Shown piece by piece: positions 24,682 to 33,597 of a DNA stretch of 64,000 nucleotides. Positions within the stretch are counted from its first letter, which is position 1; the number at the start of each line of letters is the position of its first letter. The stretch spans positions 338,624 to 402,623 of the forward strand of contig JAZRVO010000012.1 of assembly GCA_045599185.1 (NCBI GenBank), in the 5' to 3' direction. A program made the position numbers and the translations under genes. The stretch comes from UBA1240 sp045599185. Its GTDB lineage: Bacteria > Spirochaetota > Spirochaetia > Treponematales > Treponemataceae. The notes below the pieces were generated by a model. That model searched no databases and had not been told where the DNA came from. It was given only the letters and a program-made list of their open reading frames with translations.

Positions 24682-26958
24682 TTGAAAAAATCACGATTTT
24701 TTATTCTTTCAGCTATGTTTTTGGCCAGCCTTTCTGTTTGTTTTGGCCAGAAACTGAATTACGATGGCTACGAATTGAAATTTGAAGACAACTTTGACCA
24801 GAAACATCTGGATAAAGCCAAGTGGGGTTTTGAAATTCATGAACCGGGATGGGTTAACAACGAATTGCAGGAATACATTGCAAGCGACAAGGCTGTTTAT
24901 GTTAAAAACGGAAATCTGATTATTCAGCCAAGCAAAAACGGTTCAAAATATACTTCCGGCCGCATAAATACTTTGGGCAAATTCGGCTTTAAATACGGAA
25001 TTGCCGAAGCCCGCATAAAAGTGCCGAAAGGCAAAGGCTTTTTGCCAGCATTCTGGATGATGCCGGTAAACGAAAGCCTGTACGGTCAGTGGCCGAAATG
25101 CGGCGAAATTGACGTTATGGAAGTTTTGGGCGATGCAATTGACACCAATTACGGCACTTTGCACTACGGCGAACCGCATACGCAAACCCAGTTTACCGCG
25201 AAAGCAAAAGCCAAAGACAATTTTGCAGATGAATTTCATACTTTTGCAGTTGAATGGCTTCCCGGCAAAATCAATTTTTATGTAGACGGCGAACAATACG
25301 GCAGTGCCGACGACTGGTTTACCAAAAAAGGCAGCGAAGACCCGATTACTTTTCCTGCTCCTTACGATCAGGAATTTTACCTTATCCTGAATGTTGCTGT
25401 TGGCGGCGACTGGCCGGGTAACCCTGACAAAAACACCAAATTTGAAAAAGAAGCACAGATGGTTGTTGATTACGTTCGCGTTTACCAGAAAAATGTCTAC
25501 GACGAAAACGTAACCAAAACTGAAAAAAAAGAAACTTTCAGGCAAAGTGAAAGTGACGGCAACTATTTCAGAAACGGCAATTTTGCTAAAGCTGAAAAAC
25601 TTGACGATGACAGTGGCTGGATTTTTATGACCCAGGGTGGCGGAAACGGCAGCGCCAAAATTCAGAACAGCCAGATTGTAATTAGCACTAAAAATGCCGG
25701 AACACAGGAATATTCAATTCAGCTGGTGCAGGGCGACGTACCGCTTGAAGAAGGTTATAAATACCGCTTAAGTTTTGACGCTTTTGCAGAAAAAGCGCGC
25801 ACAATGAAAGTTGGTTTAACTGCCCCAGACCGGGGATGGATTAGGTATTTTGGCGATATTGGTGTGAACCTGACGGACAAAAAGCAGAATTTTGCCTACG
25901 AATTTGTAATGAGCGAAAAATCTGATAAAAATGCACGCATTGATTTTAATATGGGTGCTACAAATTCAACTGCGCAGATAACTTTAACCAACATTCGCCT
26001 TGAAAAACTTGGCAAGGCCGAAAACAGCGGCAAAACCCGCACTGCTTTAAGTGACGGCAACTATGTTTACAACGGAACTTTTGACCGTGGCAATGGCCGC
26101 ATGAAATACTGGGAAGTTGAAAAGGGCGCAAAATCTAAAGTAAGCGTTACGAACGTAAAAAATGTTCGCCAGTTTAAAGCGGAAGTTAACGATAATTTGA
26201 CCCTTACGCAGAACGGCATTCCCCTTGCTTCTAACAGCAATTACCGTTTTGCTTTCGATTGCCCAAGCGGAAACGGCGATAACATTTCTGTAACCGTTGC
26301 CGGCATCCAAGTTCCGCTTGCAAAACAGGGCAGCCAGTATCGCGGCAATTTTTCTACCGGAAATATCAAGGGAACGGCAAGCCTGAAAATGGCTTTTACG
26401 CAGAAAGGTACTTATATAATTGACAACGTTGTTATTGGTGAAGATGCCCTTGTTCAAAACGGCAAATTTTCTGCTGGTACAGCTGGCTGGGAATTGTACA
26501 CCTACAACCCTGGCAACGAGCTTGGAATTGACAGCCTTGGCAGCGACAAAGCAGGCAGGAAAAATGCAGAAGCTGCGGCAATTACAATCATCGACACTAC
26601 TACTGACGACTGGAAAATTCAGCTGAAGCAGAACAATGTGTATTTGCAGAAAGGCAAAAAATACCGCTTAACTTTTGACGTAAAAAGCGACATTAAGAGA
26701 GAAATTAAATATGCCTTGCAGCGCGACGGTGCTTTGTGGAAGGCCAAGCACGGCAACGAAGACTGGACGCCTTACAACGGTGCGCCAACTGTTGAAATTA
26801 ATGAAAATTATCAGACCGTTGTGTGCGATTTTGAAATGACATACCCGGATGATGCAAATACGATTTTGACTTTTTCAATGGGTGCAATAAACGGCAAGCG
26901 CATAACCAAACCGCACCAGATTTGCATTGACAATGTTGTTTTGCAGGTAATTGAATAA
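24682..26958 (+). CDS. Secreted GH16 beta-glucanase (laminarinase type) with CBM4/9-like modules
   Basis: The start is TTG 24682 with GGAGG seven bases upstream. A signal peptide (cleavage near CFGQ, residues 20-23) leads to a GH16 domain up to about residue 270. Its catalytic motif is GEIDVMEVLG (Glu142, Asp144, Glu147), the bulged ExDxxE form of laminarinases and beta-1,3-glucanases. The C-terminal 480 residues contain about three jelly-roll modules, two with the paired motif KYRLSFD/KYRLTFD, resembling CBM4/9-type glucan-binding domains. It should cut beta-glucan outside the cell, feeding an importer such as the one at 18435-21633. The 758-residue length is in keeping with modular GH16 enzymes. 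Confidence 0.92.
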   Translation: MKKSRFFILSAMFLASLSVCFGQKLNYDGYELKFEDNFDQKHLDKAKWGFEIHEPGWVNNELQEYIASDKAVYVKNGNLIIQPSKNGSKYTSGRINTLGKFGFKYGIAEARIKVPKGKGFLPAFWMMPVNESLYGQWPKCGEIDVMEVLGDAIDTNYGTLHYGEPHTQTQFTAKAKAKDNFADEFHTFAVEWLPGKINFYVDGEQYGSADDWFTKKGSEDPITFPAPYDQEFYLILNVAVGGDWPGNPDKNTKFEKEAQMVVDYVRVYQKNVYDENVTKTEKKETFRQSESDGNYFRNGNFAKAEKLDDDSGWIFMTQGGGNGSAKIQNSQIVISTKNAGTQEYSIQLVQGDVPLEEGYKYRLSFDAFAEKARTMKVGLTAPDRGWIRYFGDIGVNLTDKKQNFAYEFVMSEKSDKNARIDFNMGATNSTAQITLTNIRLEKLGKAENSGKTRTALSDGNYVYNGTFDRGNGRMKYWEVEKGAKSKVSVTNVKNVRQFKAEVNDNLTLTQNGIPLASNSNYRFAFDCPSGNGDNISVTVAGIQVPLAKQGSQYRGNFSTGNIKGTASLKMAFTQKGTYIIDNVVIGEDALVQNGKFSAGTAGWELYTYNPGNELGIDSLGSDKAGRKNAEAAAITIIDTTTDDWKIQLKQNNVYLQKGKKYRLTFDVKSDIKREIKYALQRDGALWKAKHGNEDWTPYNGAPTVEINENYQTVVCDFEMTYPDDANTILTFSMGAINGKRITKPHQICIDNVVLQVIE

Positions 26959-27011
26959 AAAAATTTGAAGTATTTCTAAAAATCGTTGATTTTTGGGATA
27001 TATAAATTCTT

Positions 27012-27052
27012 AAAAAAAGCAGCAAACTTTTTTTAGCGTTGCTGCTTTTTTT
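27012..27052 (+). terminator. Terminator of the GH16 gene
   Basis: A 14-base stem (27012-27025 with 27039-27052, core AAAAAGCAGCAA) followed by further T's. Confidence 0.85.
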
Positions 27053-27196
27053 TGTTTCAGTTTTGCAGGGCAGGGTGTACTAGCTGAGACAAAAGCGTGC
27101 TTTCTGCATGATAATACGTCTGCCTGTTCTGCAAAAACGGCTTTTAACTGGCCAAAAGTCGTGGTATCATTGTTCAACTGAATTTTGGAGGTTTTT

Positions 27197-27694
27197 ATGA
27201 AGAAATTTGCTGCAATGCTTTGTGCATTGTTTATTGCAGCCGGTGTTTGTTTTGCTGCCGACCCGTGCGAAGGTTACTGGCTGAGTGTTGACGAAGAAAC
27301 CGGCAAAACTACTGCAATTTGGAATATTTACGTTGAAAACGATGTTCTTTACGGAAAAATTGTTCACGTGCCGGGACAGGACGATGCCACAATTGCAAAG
27401 GACTGCAAGGACAGCTACAAGGGTTTCCCGGTTTCGGGCAAAGTAAACCAGATGACGGTTGTAAACACACCGTTTATTTTTAATCTTAAACAACTTGGTT
27501 CCGGCAAATGGGGCAAAGGCAATATCATCGATCCGGGCAACGGTTCAATGTATACTTGCGCAATGACCTACCACGCAGCCGACGGCGGAAAATATAAAAA
27601 AGACACGCTGGAAATGAAGGGTTCAATCGGACCGATTGGACGAAGCCAGTACTGGGTTAAAACTTCTAAAGAAGAAGCTGCCACCCTTAAATAG
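27197..27694 (+). CDS. DUF2147-type secreted protein
   Basis: From ATG 27197 (GGAGG five bases upstream) the 165-residue product has a signal peptide (KKFAAMLCALFIAAGVCFA) and a mature domain matching the DUF2147 pattern. It starts GYWLSVDEETGKTTAIWNIY, with LYGKIVHVPGQ in the middle and GNGSMYTC...IGPIGRSQYW at the end. Proteins of this type are small periplasmic or envelope beta-barrel-like proteins with no known reaction. It stands alone with its own terminator. Confidence 0.82.
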   Translation: MKKFAAMLCALFIAAGVCFAADPCEGYWLSVDEETGKTTAIWNIYVENDVLYGKIVHVPGQDDATIAKDCKDSYKGFPVSGKVNQMTVVNTPFIFNLKQLGSGKWGKGNIIDPGNGSMYTCAMTYHAADGGKYKKDTLEMKGSIGPIGRSQYWVKTSKEEAATLK

Positions 27695-27713
27695 TTTATG
27701 GTTTTTACAAAAG

Positions 27714-27734
27714 CGCACCGTCTGGTGCGTTTTT
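27714..27734 (+). terminator. Terminator of the DUF2147 gene
   Basis: CGCACC (27714-27719) pairs with GGTGCG (27724-27729), with a GTCT loop and a T-run after it; flanking A/T pairs extend the stem. Confidence 0.65.
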
Positions 27735-27858
27735 GTTTTAAAATTCGCTGCAACATAAAAAAAGGGCGAACCTGCTTTAAGCGTTAGCGCGCTTTTGCTT
27801 TGCTGTAACGTTGTAAACTTGAAAAAAAAACGGTTTTAGCCCATACTAGCAGAGAAAA

Positions 27859-28788
27859 TTGTCAAAAGGAAAATTTTTCAATTTGAATAAACTGCAAAAA
27901 GACAAAAACGAACTGCACAAAATTTACGATTTATCCAAACTTTCTGTTGCGCCGCCATATTTTTTTGTACTTTTTCATCCAAGTACATGGCCGCATCTTT
28001 TCAGGTATTTGCGGACGGTTATAAAGGATTTTTTCTGGCTTCAGTTTAAGCGCAAGCTGAGGCTTAGCAAAATTAAAATTATAAGCGTAGACCATCCTCT
28101 GGATCAGAAAGTGCCTTTCTGCCCGGAAAAAATTGACGTTTATCTTGATTTCATCAACTTTTGGGTGCGGCCGCTGACCCTTGTTACCAAACGCTGCAAA
28201 AAAAACGCCGTTAAAATTTTCAACGATTATTTTGACCTTATAAACGAATGCTATATTCAGGCCGCGGATTTTTACCGTTTCAGAATGTCTACAACCCGGC
28301 GGCCCAAAGGGCTTGCAAGCGGAAAATTTTTCTGGCTTAAGGTTCTTGACCCGCATTATCTTTGCGTGCCAAGCCTGCACGTAAGCATTATGGTTTTAAC
28401 CTGCACGTATTTTAAGCGCATTTTTAATCAGGAAAATTTCAGTCAGAAAGAAAAAAACTTGTACAACGATGTGCTTTATAAAGGTGCGGTTGAAATTGCT
28501 GAAACCGTGCTTTATATCAAACAGCACAGCGTAAACTGCATTGCTTCGGCACTTTACATGATGCAGTTTGTTCTTTCCGGCGAGTTTTCGGTGCAGGATT
28601 CCGTCAATTTTATAAACGCAATGTTCAGTTATGCGCCAAAAATTGGAGATGCAGACCGCAAGGCCATAAACGAGCATTTGAATTATTTATTTGAACAGCT
28701 TTTACTTGAAGGCGTAAACGATTACGACTGGCTTAGTCCGCTGAAACGCTGGATTGTTAACTACGAAGCAACTCTTGAAGAAAAATAG
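27859..28788 (+). CDS. Unrecognised protein, possibly PAP2-like
   Basis: The 309-residue protein is basic and mostly helical. It contains CVPSLHVSIMVLT near residue 175 and IKQHSVNCIASALYM near 225. These resemble the PSxH and HxxxD-region motifs of type-2 phosphatidic acid phosphatase (PAP2_3) proteins, though the usual Asp after the second His is Asn/Cys here and few membrane segments are evident. TTG 27859 is the listed start; TTG 27883 (AAGGA upstream) is possible. It is a single gene between two terminators. The PAP2 relationship is tentative and no substrate can be given. Confidence 0.5.
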   Translation: MSKGKFFNLNKLQKDKNELHKIYDLSKLSVAPPYFFVLFHPSTWPHLFRYLRTVIKDFFWLQFKRKLRLSKIKIISVDHPLDQKVPFCPEKIDVYLDFINFWVRPLTLVTKRCKKNAVKIFNDYFDLINECYIQAADFYRFRMSTTRRPKGLASGKFFWLKVLDPHYLCVPSLHVSIMVLTCTYFKRIFNQENFSQKEKNLYNDVLYKGAVEIAETVLYIKQHSVNCIASALYMMQFVLSGEFSVQDSVNFINAMFSYAPKIGDADRKAINEHLNYLFEQLLLEGVNDYDWLSPLKRWIVNYEATLEEK

Positions 28789-28832
28789 GAAAAATGCGGC
28801 TAGTGCCGGTTTTTTACTCATTTCCGCTTATA

Positions 28833-28870
28833 AAAAAAGCCTTTCATTTTTTACGGTGAAAGGCTTTTTT
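28833..28870. terminator. Bidirectional terminator between 27859 gene and the his fusion
   Basis: AAAAAAGCCTTTCA (28833-28846) pairs with 28857-28870, with a 10-base loop. T-runs follow in both directions. Confidence 0.85.
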
Positions 28871-28953
28871 GTTATTTTGCGCTTCATAAAGTTTATAAAA
28901 AACGCAAAAATGCCAAACCAAGGCTTAAATTTCAGCAAGCCTTGTCACATTCG

Positions 28954-30267
28954 TTATTTTTTATGGCGTTTGTCCAGTTCGTCCAGAATATCCTGCCACG
29001 TAACTTTTTCCTGATACATTAAAACGGAAAGGAAATAGAACAAATCGGCAAATTCCCAGATAACGTCTTCGCGGGTTTCGGCCTCGTCGGTTAATTCTTC
29101 AGCCTCTTCCATAATTTTTTCACGCACGCGTTCCGGTGTAAGCGTTGCCGTGTAAGAACCCGGGCGCGGATTTGCAAAGCGTTCGCTTATGATTTCGTAA
29201 AGAAATTCCATGGAATACGGCCGGTCGCTGTTGGACTGGAAGCAAGACCATGCGCCTGTGTGGCATGTCGGTCCGTGGGGAACAACCGTTGCAAGCACTG
29301 CGTCACGGTCGCAGTCTACGCGCAGTTTTTTTACTTCCAGATAATTGCCCGATGTTTCGCCTTTTGTCCAAAGCGTATTCCGGCTGCGGCTGTAAAAGGT
29401 AAGTTTTTTTGTATCGATGGTTTTTTCAAAGGCTTCTGTATTTGCAAACCCAGTCATCAAAACTTCGCCGCTGGTAGCCTGTGCAATAACCGGCATCAAG
29501 CCCTTGCTTTCTTCTGCAACTTTCTGCCAGTTTAAGCAGCTTATAAAAGAATCTTTTAATGCAACCTTACCGGTGTAAAGTGCCATGCCCAGCTGAACAT
29601 CGCAGCCGATTTTTTCAATCTGCGTAATTTCTTCAACAGTGCTTACGCCGCCTGCAACAACGATGCGGCATTTTACGGCTTCGCGCAGTGCCTTTACCTG
29701 TTCCATGTCAGTGCCCTGCATGCAGCCTTCTTTTTCTACGCAGGTAAAAAGCAGTTCGCTTGCATATTTTTCTGCGGCTTTTGCTCCGTCCAAAAGACTT
29801 ATTCCGGCAGTTTCCGTCCAGCCTTTTACGGCAATAACGCCGTTAATGGCATCAACAGAAATAATAATGCGTTCTTTGCCGATTGCTTCAGCAAGTTCAT
29901 CCAAAAAGGCTGTATTCAAAATTGCGCCGGTCTTCTGTTCTTCGGCACTTGCCCACGCAGAAGAGCCGATAATTACTTTTTCTGCACCAAGGCTTATAAG
30001 TTCCTTTGCGCGCTTTACGCTGCGTACGCCGCCGCCGGTGCGCACGTTGCCTTTGCGCAGCAGGCTTTTTAAAAGAGCCGTGTTGGCGGTTTCACCTTTT
30101 TCGTTTATGTTTCCCAGTGCGGCATCAAGGTCAATAATTGCAACTTCGCCGTAAAAGTTAAAATCTGTAATCAATGCGTCAGCGTCTTCACGTTCCAGAA
30201 CCAGGTCCTTTCCGTTTTTAAGCTGAACAACTTTTCCGTTTTTTAAGTCAATAGAAGAAATAACCAT
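28954..30267 (-). CDS. HisA-HisI-HisE fusion (histidine biosynthesis steps 2-4)
   Basis: ATG 30267 gives a 437-residue protein starting MVISSIDLKNGKVVQL, the normal HisA N terminus. A longer GTG start at 30294 is rejected. Residues 1 to about 235 are a HisA-like barrel with IDL, RTGGGVRS and SVDAINGVIAVKGW. The second phosphate half is divergent (FTCVEKEG for the usual YTDI.RDG). Next comes HisI (PRA cyclohydrolase) with FYSRSRNTLWTKGETSGN, VDCDRDA and HGPTCHTG. The end is HisE (PRA pyrophosphatase) with REKIMEEAEELTDEA. Together they convert phosphoribosyl-ATP to the PRFAR isomer. No other his genes are in the window. Confidence 0.9.
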   Translation of the reverse strand: MVISSIDLKNGKVVQLKNGKDLVLEREDADALITDFNFYGEVAIIDLDAALGNINEKGETANTALLKSLLRKGNVRTGGGVRSVKRAKELISLGAEKVIIGSSAWASAEEQKTGAILNTAFLDELAEAIGKERIIISVDAINGVIAVKGWTETAGISLLDGAKAAEKYASELLFTCVEKEGCMQGTDMEQVKALREAVKCRIVVAGGVSTVEEITQIEKIGCDVQLGMALYTGKVALKDSFISCLNWQKVAEESKGLMPVIAQATSGEVLMTGFANTEAFEKTIDTKKLTFYSRSRNTLWTKGETSGNYLEVKKLRVDCDRDAVLATVVPHGPTCHTGAWSCFQSNSDRPYSMEFLYEIISERFANPRPGSYTATLTPERVREKIMEEAEELTDEAETREDVIWEFADLFYFLSVLMYQEKVTWQDILDELDKRHKK

Positions 30268-30505
30268 AATGTAAGAATTTACCAAATTATGCACATTTTT
30301 TCAATGTGGCTTTCGTGTGCCGGGTGGCAGTTGGTTTTTAAATGTAAAAGGTTAGTTTGTTCTGTAAACGAACTTTCAGAATTCTGTTACCTTTTGCCGG
30401 TATGTGTGTTTTCAATTTGCCTACTTCTTCACATTATGTTGAAGGCTGCAAATAACTGCAAGTTTTGGTTGAAACACAATTTTCATAAATAAAAGGAGAT
30501 TTTTT

Positions 30506-31066
30506 ATGACATTTTGCAAACCTAACAAAGCTAAAAAAGTATTTTTAATTGCCTGTGCAATGATTCTGGTTGGCGCATCAAGCCAGCTTTTTGCTAAATC
30601 GGCAGAACAGATTGATGCAGGGGTAAAAGTTGCTTTAGAAACATTGAAAACTAAAGTTGGTGCAGACAAAGTAAAAAGAGCTTACGGAATTCTGGTTTTT
30701 CCGGAAGTTTACAAAGCAGGTGTTGGGATTGGCGGTGAATACGGCGAAGGTGCCCTTCTGCGTGGCGGAAAAACTGTTGGATATTACAGCACAGTTTCCG
30801 CTTCTGTCGGCTGGCAGCTTGGCGGCCAGAAAAAAACCGTTATCTATCTTTTCAACACAAAAGAAGCTTACAACAAATTTGTAAACAGCGACGGCTGGAA
30901 AGCTGGCGTTGATGCAAGCGTTGCCGTTCTTGCCTTTGGTGTTGGTGCAGAAGTTGACACAAACTACCAGAACGATCAGCCGGTTGAAGCATTCATTCTT
31001 GACCAGAAAGGCTTGATGTATGACCTTTCTCTGGAAGGAACAAAAATTTCGACAATTAAACGCTAG
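30506..31066 (+). CDS. Secreted Ysc84/DUF500-type lipid-binding-like protein
   Basis: The 186-residue protein begins with a signal peptide ending near SSQLFA and continues with the Ysc84 pattern: AYGILVFPEVYKAGVGIGGE, GEGALLRGGKTVGYYSTVSAS, and a C-terminal VGAEVDTNYQN. In eukaryotes the family binds actin or lipids; bacterial members are exported proteins of unknown role. ATG 30506 has an AAGGAG site. It is a single gene with its own terminator. The gap 30268-30505 before it shows no clear promoter. Confidence 0.85.
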   Translation: MTFCKPNKAKKVFLIACAMILVGASSQLFAKSAEQIDAGVKVALETLKTKVGADKVKRAYGILVFPEVYKAGVGIGGEYGEGALLRGGKTVGYYSTVSASVGWQLGGQKKTVIYLFNTKEAYNKFVNSDGWKAGVDASVAVLAFGVGAEVDTNYQNDQPVEAFILDQKGLMYDLSLEGTKISTIKR

Positions 31067-31118
31067 TTTTGGGTTGTTTCTATAACTGAAAAAAAACAGT
31101 CGTATTGCAATCACTTTT

Positions 31119-31155
31119 AGCCTGAAAGCAGAAAACTGCTTTTAGGCTTTTTTAT
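31119..31155 (+). terminator. Terminator of the Ysc84-type gene
   Basis: Arms 31119-31131 and 31136-31148 pair over 13 bases (one G-U) with an AAAA loop, then a T-run. The following stretch up to 31361 holds only a short unconvincing ORF. Confidence 0.8.
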
Positions 31156-31361
31156 TTTGTGACAAATTTTAAATACCAAAGGCCGGGCAAGACGCAGGCA
31201 CTGTTTACGAAGTTTCTGCATCTTGTTCAGCTTACGGCTTTTTCTTTTTTATTTAGGCTGATCCTTTTGTCTCTAATTATTGCTTGGTATATGCAAAAAC
31301 TGCGCTCCTTTTTGAACAAGTTCTGCGTGACAGAGCGCACTTTCAAAAATAAAAAATCCGC

Positions 31362-31390
31362 TTGACTTTATATACCGGTAGGTATATAAC
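31362..31390 (+). promoter_or_regulatory. tetR promoter with embedded palindromic operator
   Basis: TTGACT (31362-31367), 17-base spacer, TATAAC (31385-31390). The spacer and -10 hold an inverted repeat with 9-base arms (31368-31376/31381-31389, TTATATACC) around GGTA, a typical TetR autoregulatory site. The -10 ends 7 bases before the start codon. Confidence 0.8.
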
Positions 31391-31397
31391 TAAGCAC

Positions 31398-31994
31398 ATG
31401 GAAAAGACAACCAGCAAGGAAGTAATTTTACAAAACGCATTATCTCTTTTTGCGCAAAAAGGCTTTGATTCTGTTGGCATTGCAGAAATTTGCGAAAGTG
31501 CCCAGATTACCAAACCTACACTTTATTATTTTTTCAAAAGCAAAGACGGATTGCTGGAAGAGATACTGAAAACCTTTTTGGGATCGTTAAACCAGAACCT
31601 GCGCCAGTGGGGCACATACAACCCTGTGCCGGACGAATACGAAAAAGACGTTTACGCGCTTTTAACGCGGATAAGTAACGGCGTTTTTGAAAGCATGACG
31701 CAGAACCGGGATTTTGCCCTGCTGTTTGGAAGCGTTTTAATTTCTCCGCCGGATTCCAAGACGTCACAAATTGCCCAGCCGCTTACAGGCGAGTTTAACG
31801 ATTTTTTTACCGAAGTTTTCTATAAAATTTCTTCGGTGCATAAAAACGTAAAAAATAAGGAAATGCTTTTGGGCTGGCTTTTCTGCTCCCAGCTGATGGC
31901 AGCGGTTAATTTGTGGCTTAAAGGCAGCCTTGAACTTTCCCCGGATTTTAGCCACGCGCTTGTGCATCAGTTTATGCACGGCATTTACGCTTAA
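31398..31994 (+). CDS. TetR-family transcriptional regulator
   Basis: From ATG 31398 the protein has 198 residues. The N-terminal helix-turn-helix reads ILQNALSLFAQKGFDSVGIA followed by EICESAQITKPTLYYFFKSK, the normal TetR signature. The C-terminal ligand domain is helical with no known ligand. The start at 31398 is fixed by the promoter: its -10 box ends seven bases before ATG and there is no Shine-Dalgarno, so the mRNA is probably leaderless. The palindrome in the promoter suggests autorepression. No efflux gene lies beside it. Confidence 0.9.
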   Translation: MEKTTSKEVILQNALSLFAQKGFDSVGIAEICESAQITKPTLYYFFKSKDGLLEEILKTFLGSLNQNLRQWGTYNPVPDEYEKDVYALLTRISNGVFESMTQNRDFALLFGSVLISPPDSKTSQIAQPLTGEFNDFFTEVFYKISSVHKNVKNKEMLLGWLFCSQLMAAVNLWLKGSLELSPDFSHALVHQFMHGIYA

Positions 31995-32180
31995 AACGGC
32001 GTAACCAATTCAACTTACAGGCGAATTTTTTTTCTCATTATTGGGCAAAACGGTTTTTGCCGCTTACAGGAAAAATTTTGCCTGATGGAATTCTGCTTAA
32101 GAAATAGAAAGATTTTTGAAAAAGCAAACAAAAATGCGCGCTTTTAGTTTGTTTTTAAAAATCAAAAAGGAAATTTGAAA

Positions 32181-33560
32181 ATGACAACTACTGACAATTT
32201 TTGCGATACTTTTTTTTATTCAATTTACCCGCTGGGCTTTTGCGGTGCGCTTTACGCCAACCCCAGTCCCGGCCGCCACGATTTTTTTACCCAAAACCCG
32301 CCGCAAAACCGGCTTGCCGCAATTAACGACCAGTGGATAGACCACATTTGCCAGCTTGGTGCAAACGCGGTTTATTTTGGCCCGCTTTTTGAATCGGGTT
32401 ACCACGGCTACGACACCGCGGATTACTTTTGGGTAGACCGCCGCCTTGGCACAAATGCTGATTTTGCCCGGCTTGTTGAAAAAATGCACGGCTGGGGAAT
32501 AAAGGTTGTGGTTGACGGCGTGTTTAATCACGTTGGCCGCAGTTTCTGGGCTTTTGCCGACGTTAAGAAAAACGGGCAGAATTCGCCTTATAAAGACTGG
32601 TTTTATCTTGATTTTAGCCAGAACAACCATTTTAACGACGGTTTTACTTATCGCGGCTGGGAAGGCTGCCTTGATTTGGTTCAGCTTAATTTGCAGAACC
32701 CTGCGGTAAAGCAGCATTTGATTGATGCCGCCCGTTTCTGGATTGAAAATTTCAAGATTGACGGCATTCGTCTTGATGTGGCTTACATGATAGACCGGCA
32801 GTTTCTTGCAGAAATGTCTGCTGCCTGCCGTGACGTTAAAAGCGACATCTGGCTTTTAGGTGAAATGATTCACGGCACATACACAGAAATTGCAAACGAA
32901 GCGATGCTTGACAGCGCCACCAATTACGAATGCTATAAAGGTCTTTATTCCAGCTTAAACGATAAAAATTATTTTGAAATTGCCTACGCTTTTAAGCGGC
33001 AGAGCGGGAACGGCGGCATTTACCGGGATTTGCACCTTTTCAATTTTGCCGACAACCACGACGTTGACCGTGTTGCGTCAAAAATCGGCAAAAAAGCCCA
33101 TCTTTTTCCACTTTATTTAATGCTTTTTACAATGCCGGGCATTCCTTCGGTTTATTACGGCAGTGAATTTGGCGTTGAAGGCGTAAAAACCGGCGGCCGC
33201 GACGAAAACGTGCGGCAGGCTATAAACTTGAACCAGATTAGTGCAAATGCGCCGGTTAAGGGGCTTGCTGAAAGCATAAAACGCTTTGCCGCCATCCGCA
33301 AAAACACGCCGGCCTTAATTTACGGCACTTACGAAGAACTGCTGGTTAAAAACGAACAGTTTGCTTTTAAACGCCAGCTTGGTGACAAATGTGCAATTGC
33401 CGTTTTTAACCTGAATGATGGCTTTGCAGAAATAACAGTGCCGGTTAAGGGTGCTGGCGGCATTTTCCGTAACCTGCTTGACGGTGAAAGTTATTCAGTA
33501 AACGGCGGCTGCATCAGTTTAAAAGTGCCGCCAAACTGGGGCATGGTACTTGCAAACTGA
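32181..33560 (+). CDS. Cytoplasmic alpha-amylase family (GH13) enzyme
   Basis: From ATG 32181 (AAGGA nine bases upstream) the protein has 459 residues and no signal peptide. All four GH13 regions are present: DGVFNH near 112, GIRLDVA with nucleophile Asp199, GEMIH with acid/base Glu228, and FADNHD with Asp294. The length and the short C-terminal beta domain fit a cytoplasmic oligosaccharide hydrolase of the alpha-glucosidase or maltodextrin type. The exact specificity cannot be read off. It is downstream of tetR (186 bases away), which might regulate it. Confidence 0.9.
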   Translation: MTTTDNFCDTFFYSIYPLGFCGALYANPSPGRHDFFTQNPPQNRLAAINDQWIDHICQLGANAVYFGPLFESGYHGYDTADYFWVDRRLGTNADFARLVEKMHGWGIKVVVDGVFNHVGRSFWAFADVKKNGQNSPYKDWFYLDFSQNNHFNDGFTYRGWEGCLDLVQLNLQNPAVKQHLIDAARFWIENFKIDGIRLDVAYMIDRQFLAEMSAACRDVKSDIWLLGEMIHGTYTEIANEAMLDSATNYECYKGLYSSLNDKNYFEIAYAFKRQSGNGGIYRDLHLFNFADNHDVDRVASKIGKKAHLFPLYLMLFTMPGIPSVYYGSEFGVEGVKTGGRDENVRQAINLNQISANAPVKGLAESIKRFAAIRKNTPALIYGTYEELLVKNEQFAFKRQLGDKCAIAVFNLNDGFAEITVPVKGAGGIFRNLLDGESYSVNGGCISLKVPPNWGMVLAN

Positions 33561-33597
33561 AATGCGCCGCAAACGGGGAAAAAATGCAGCATTGTGC

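Noticed and set aside
31159..31365. 68-codon plus-strand ORF before tetR
   Set aside because: It begins just after a terminator, has no ribosome site and overlaps the tetR promoter and operator.
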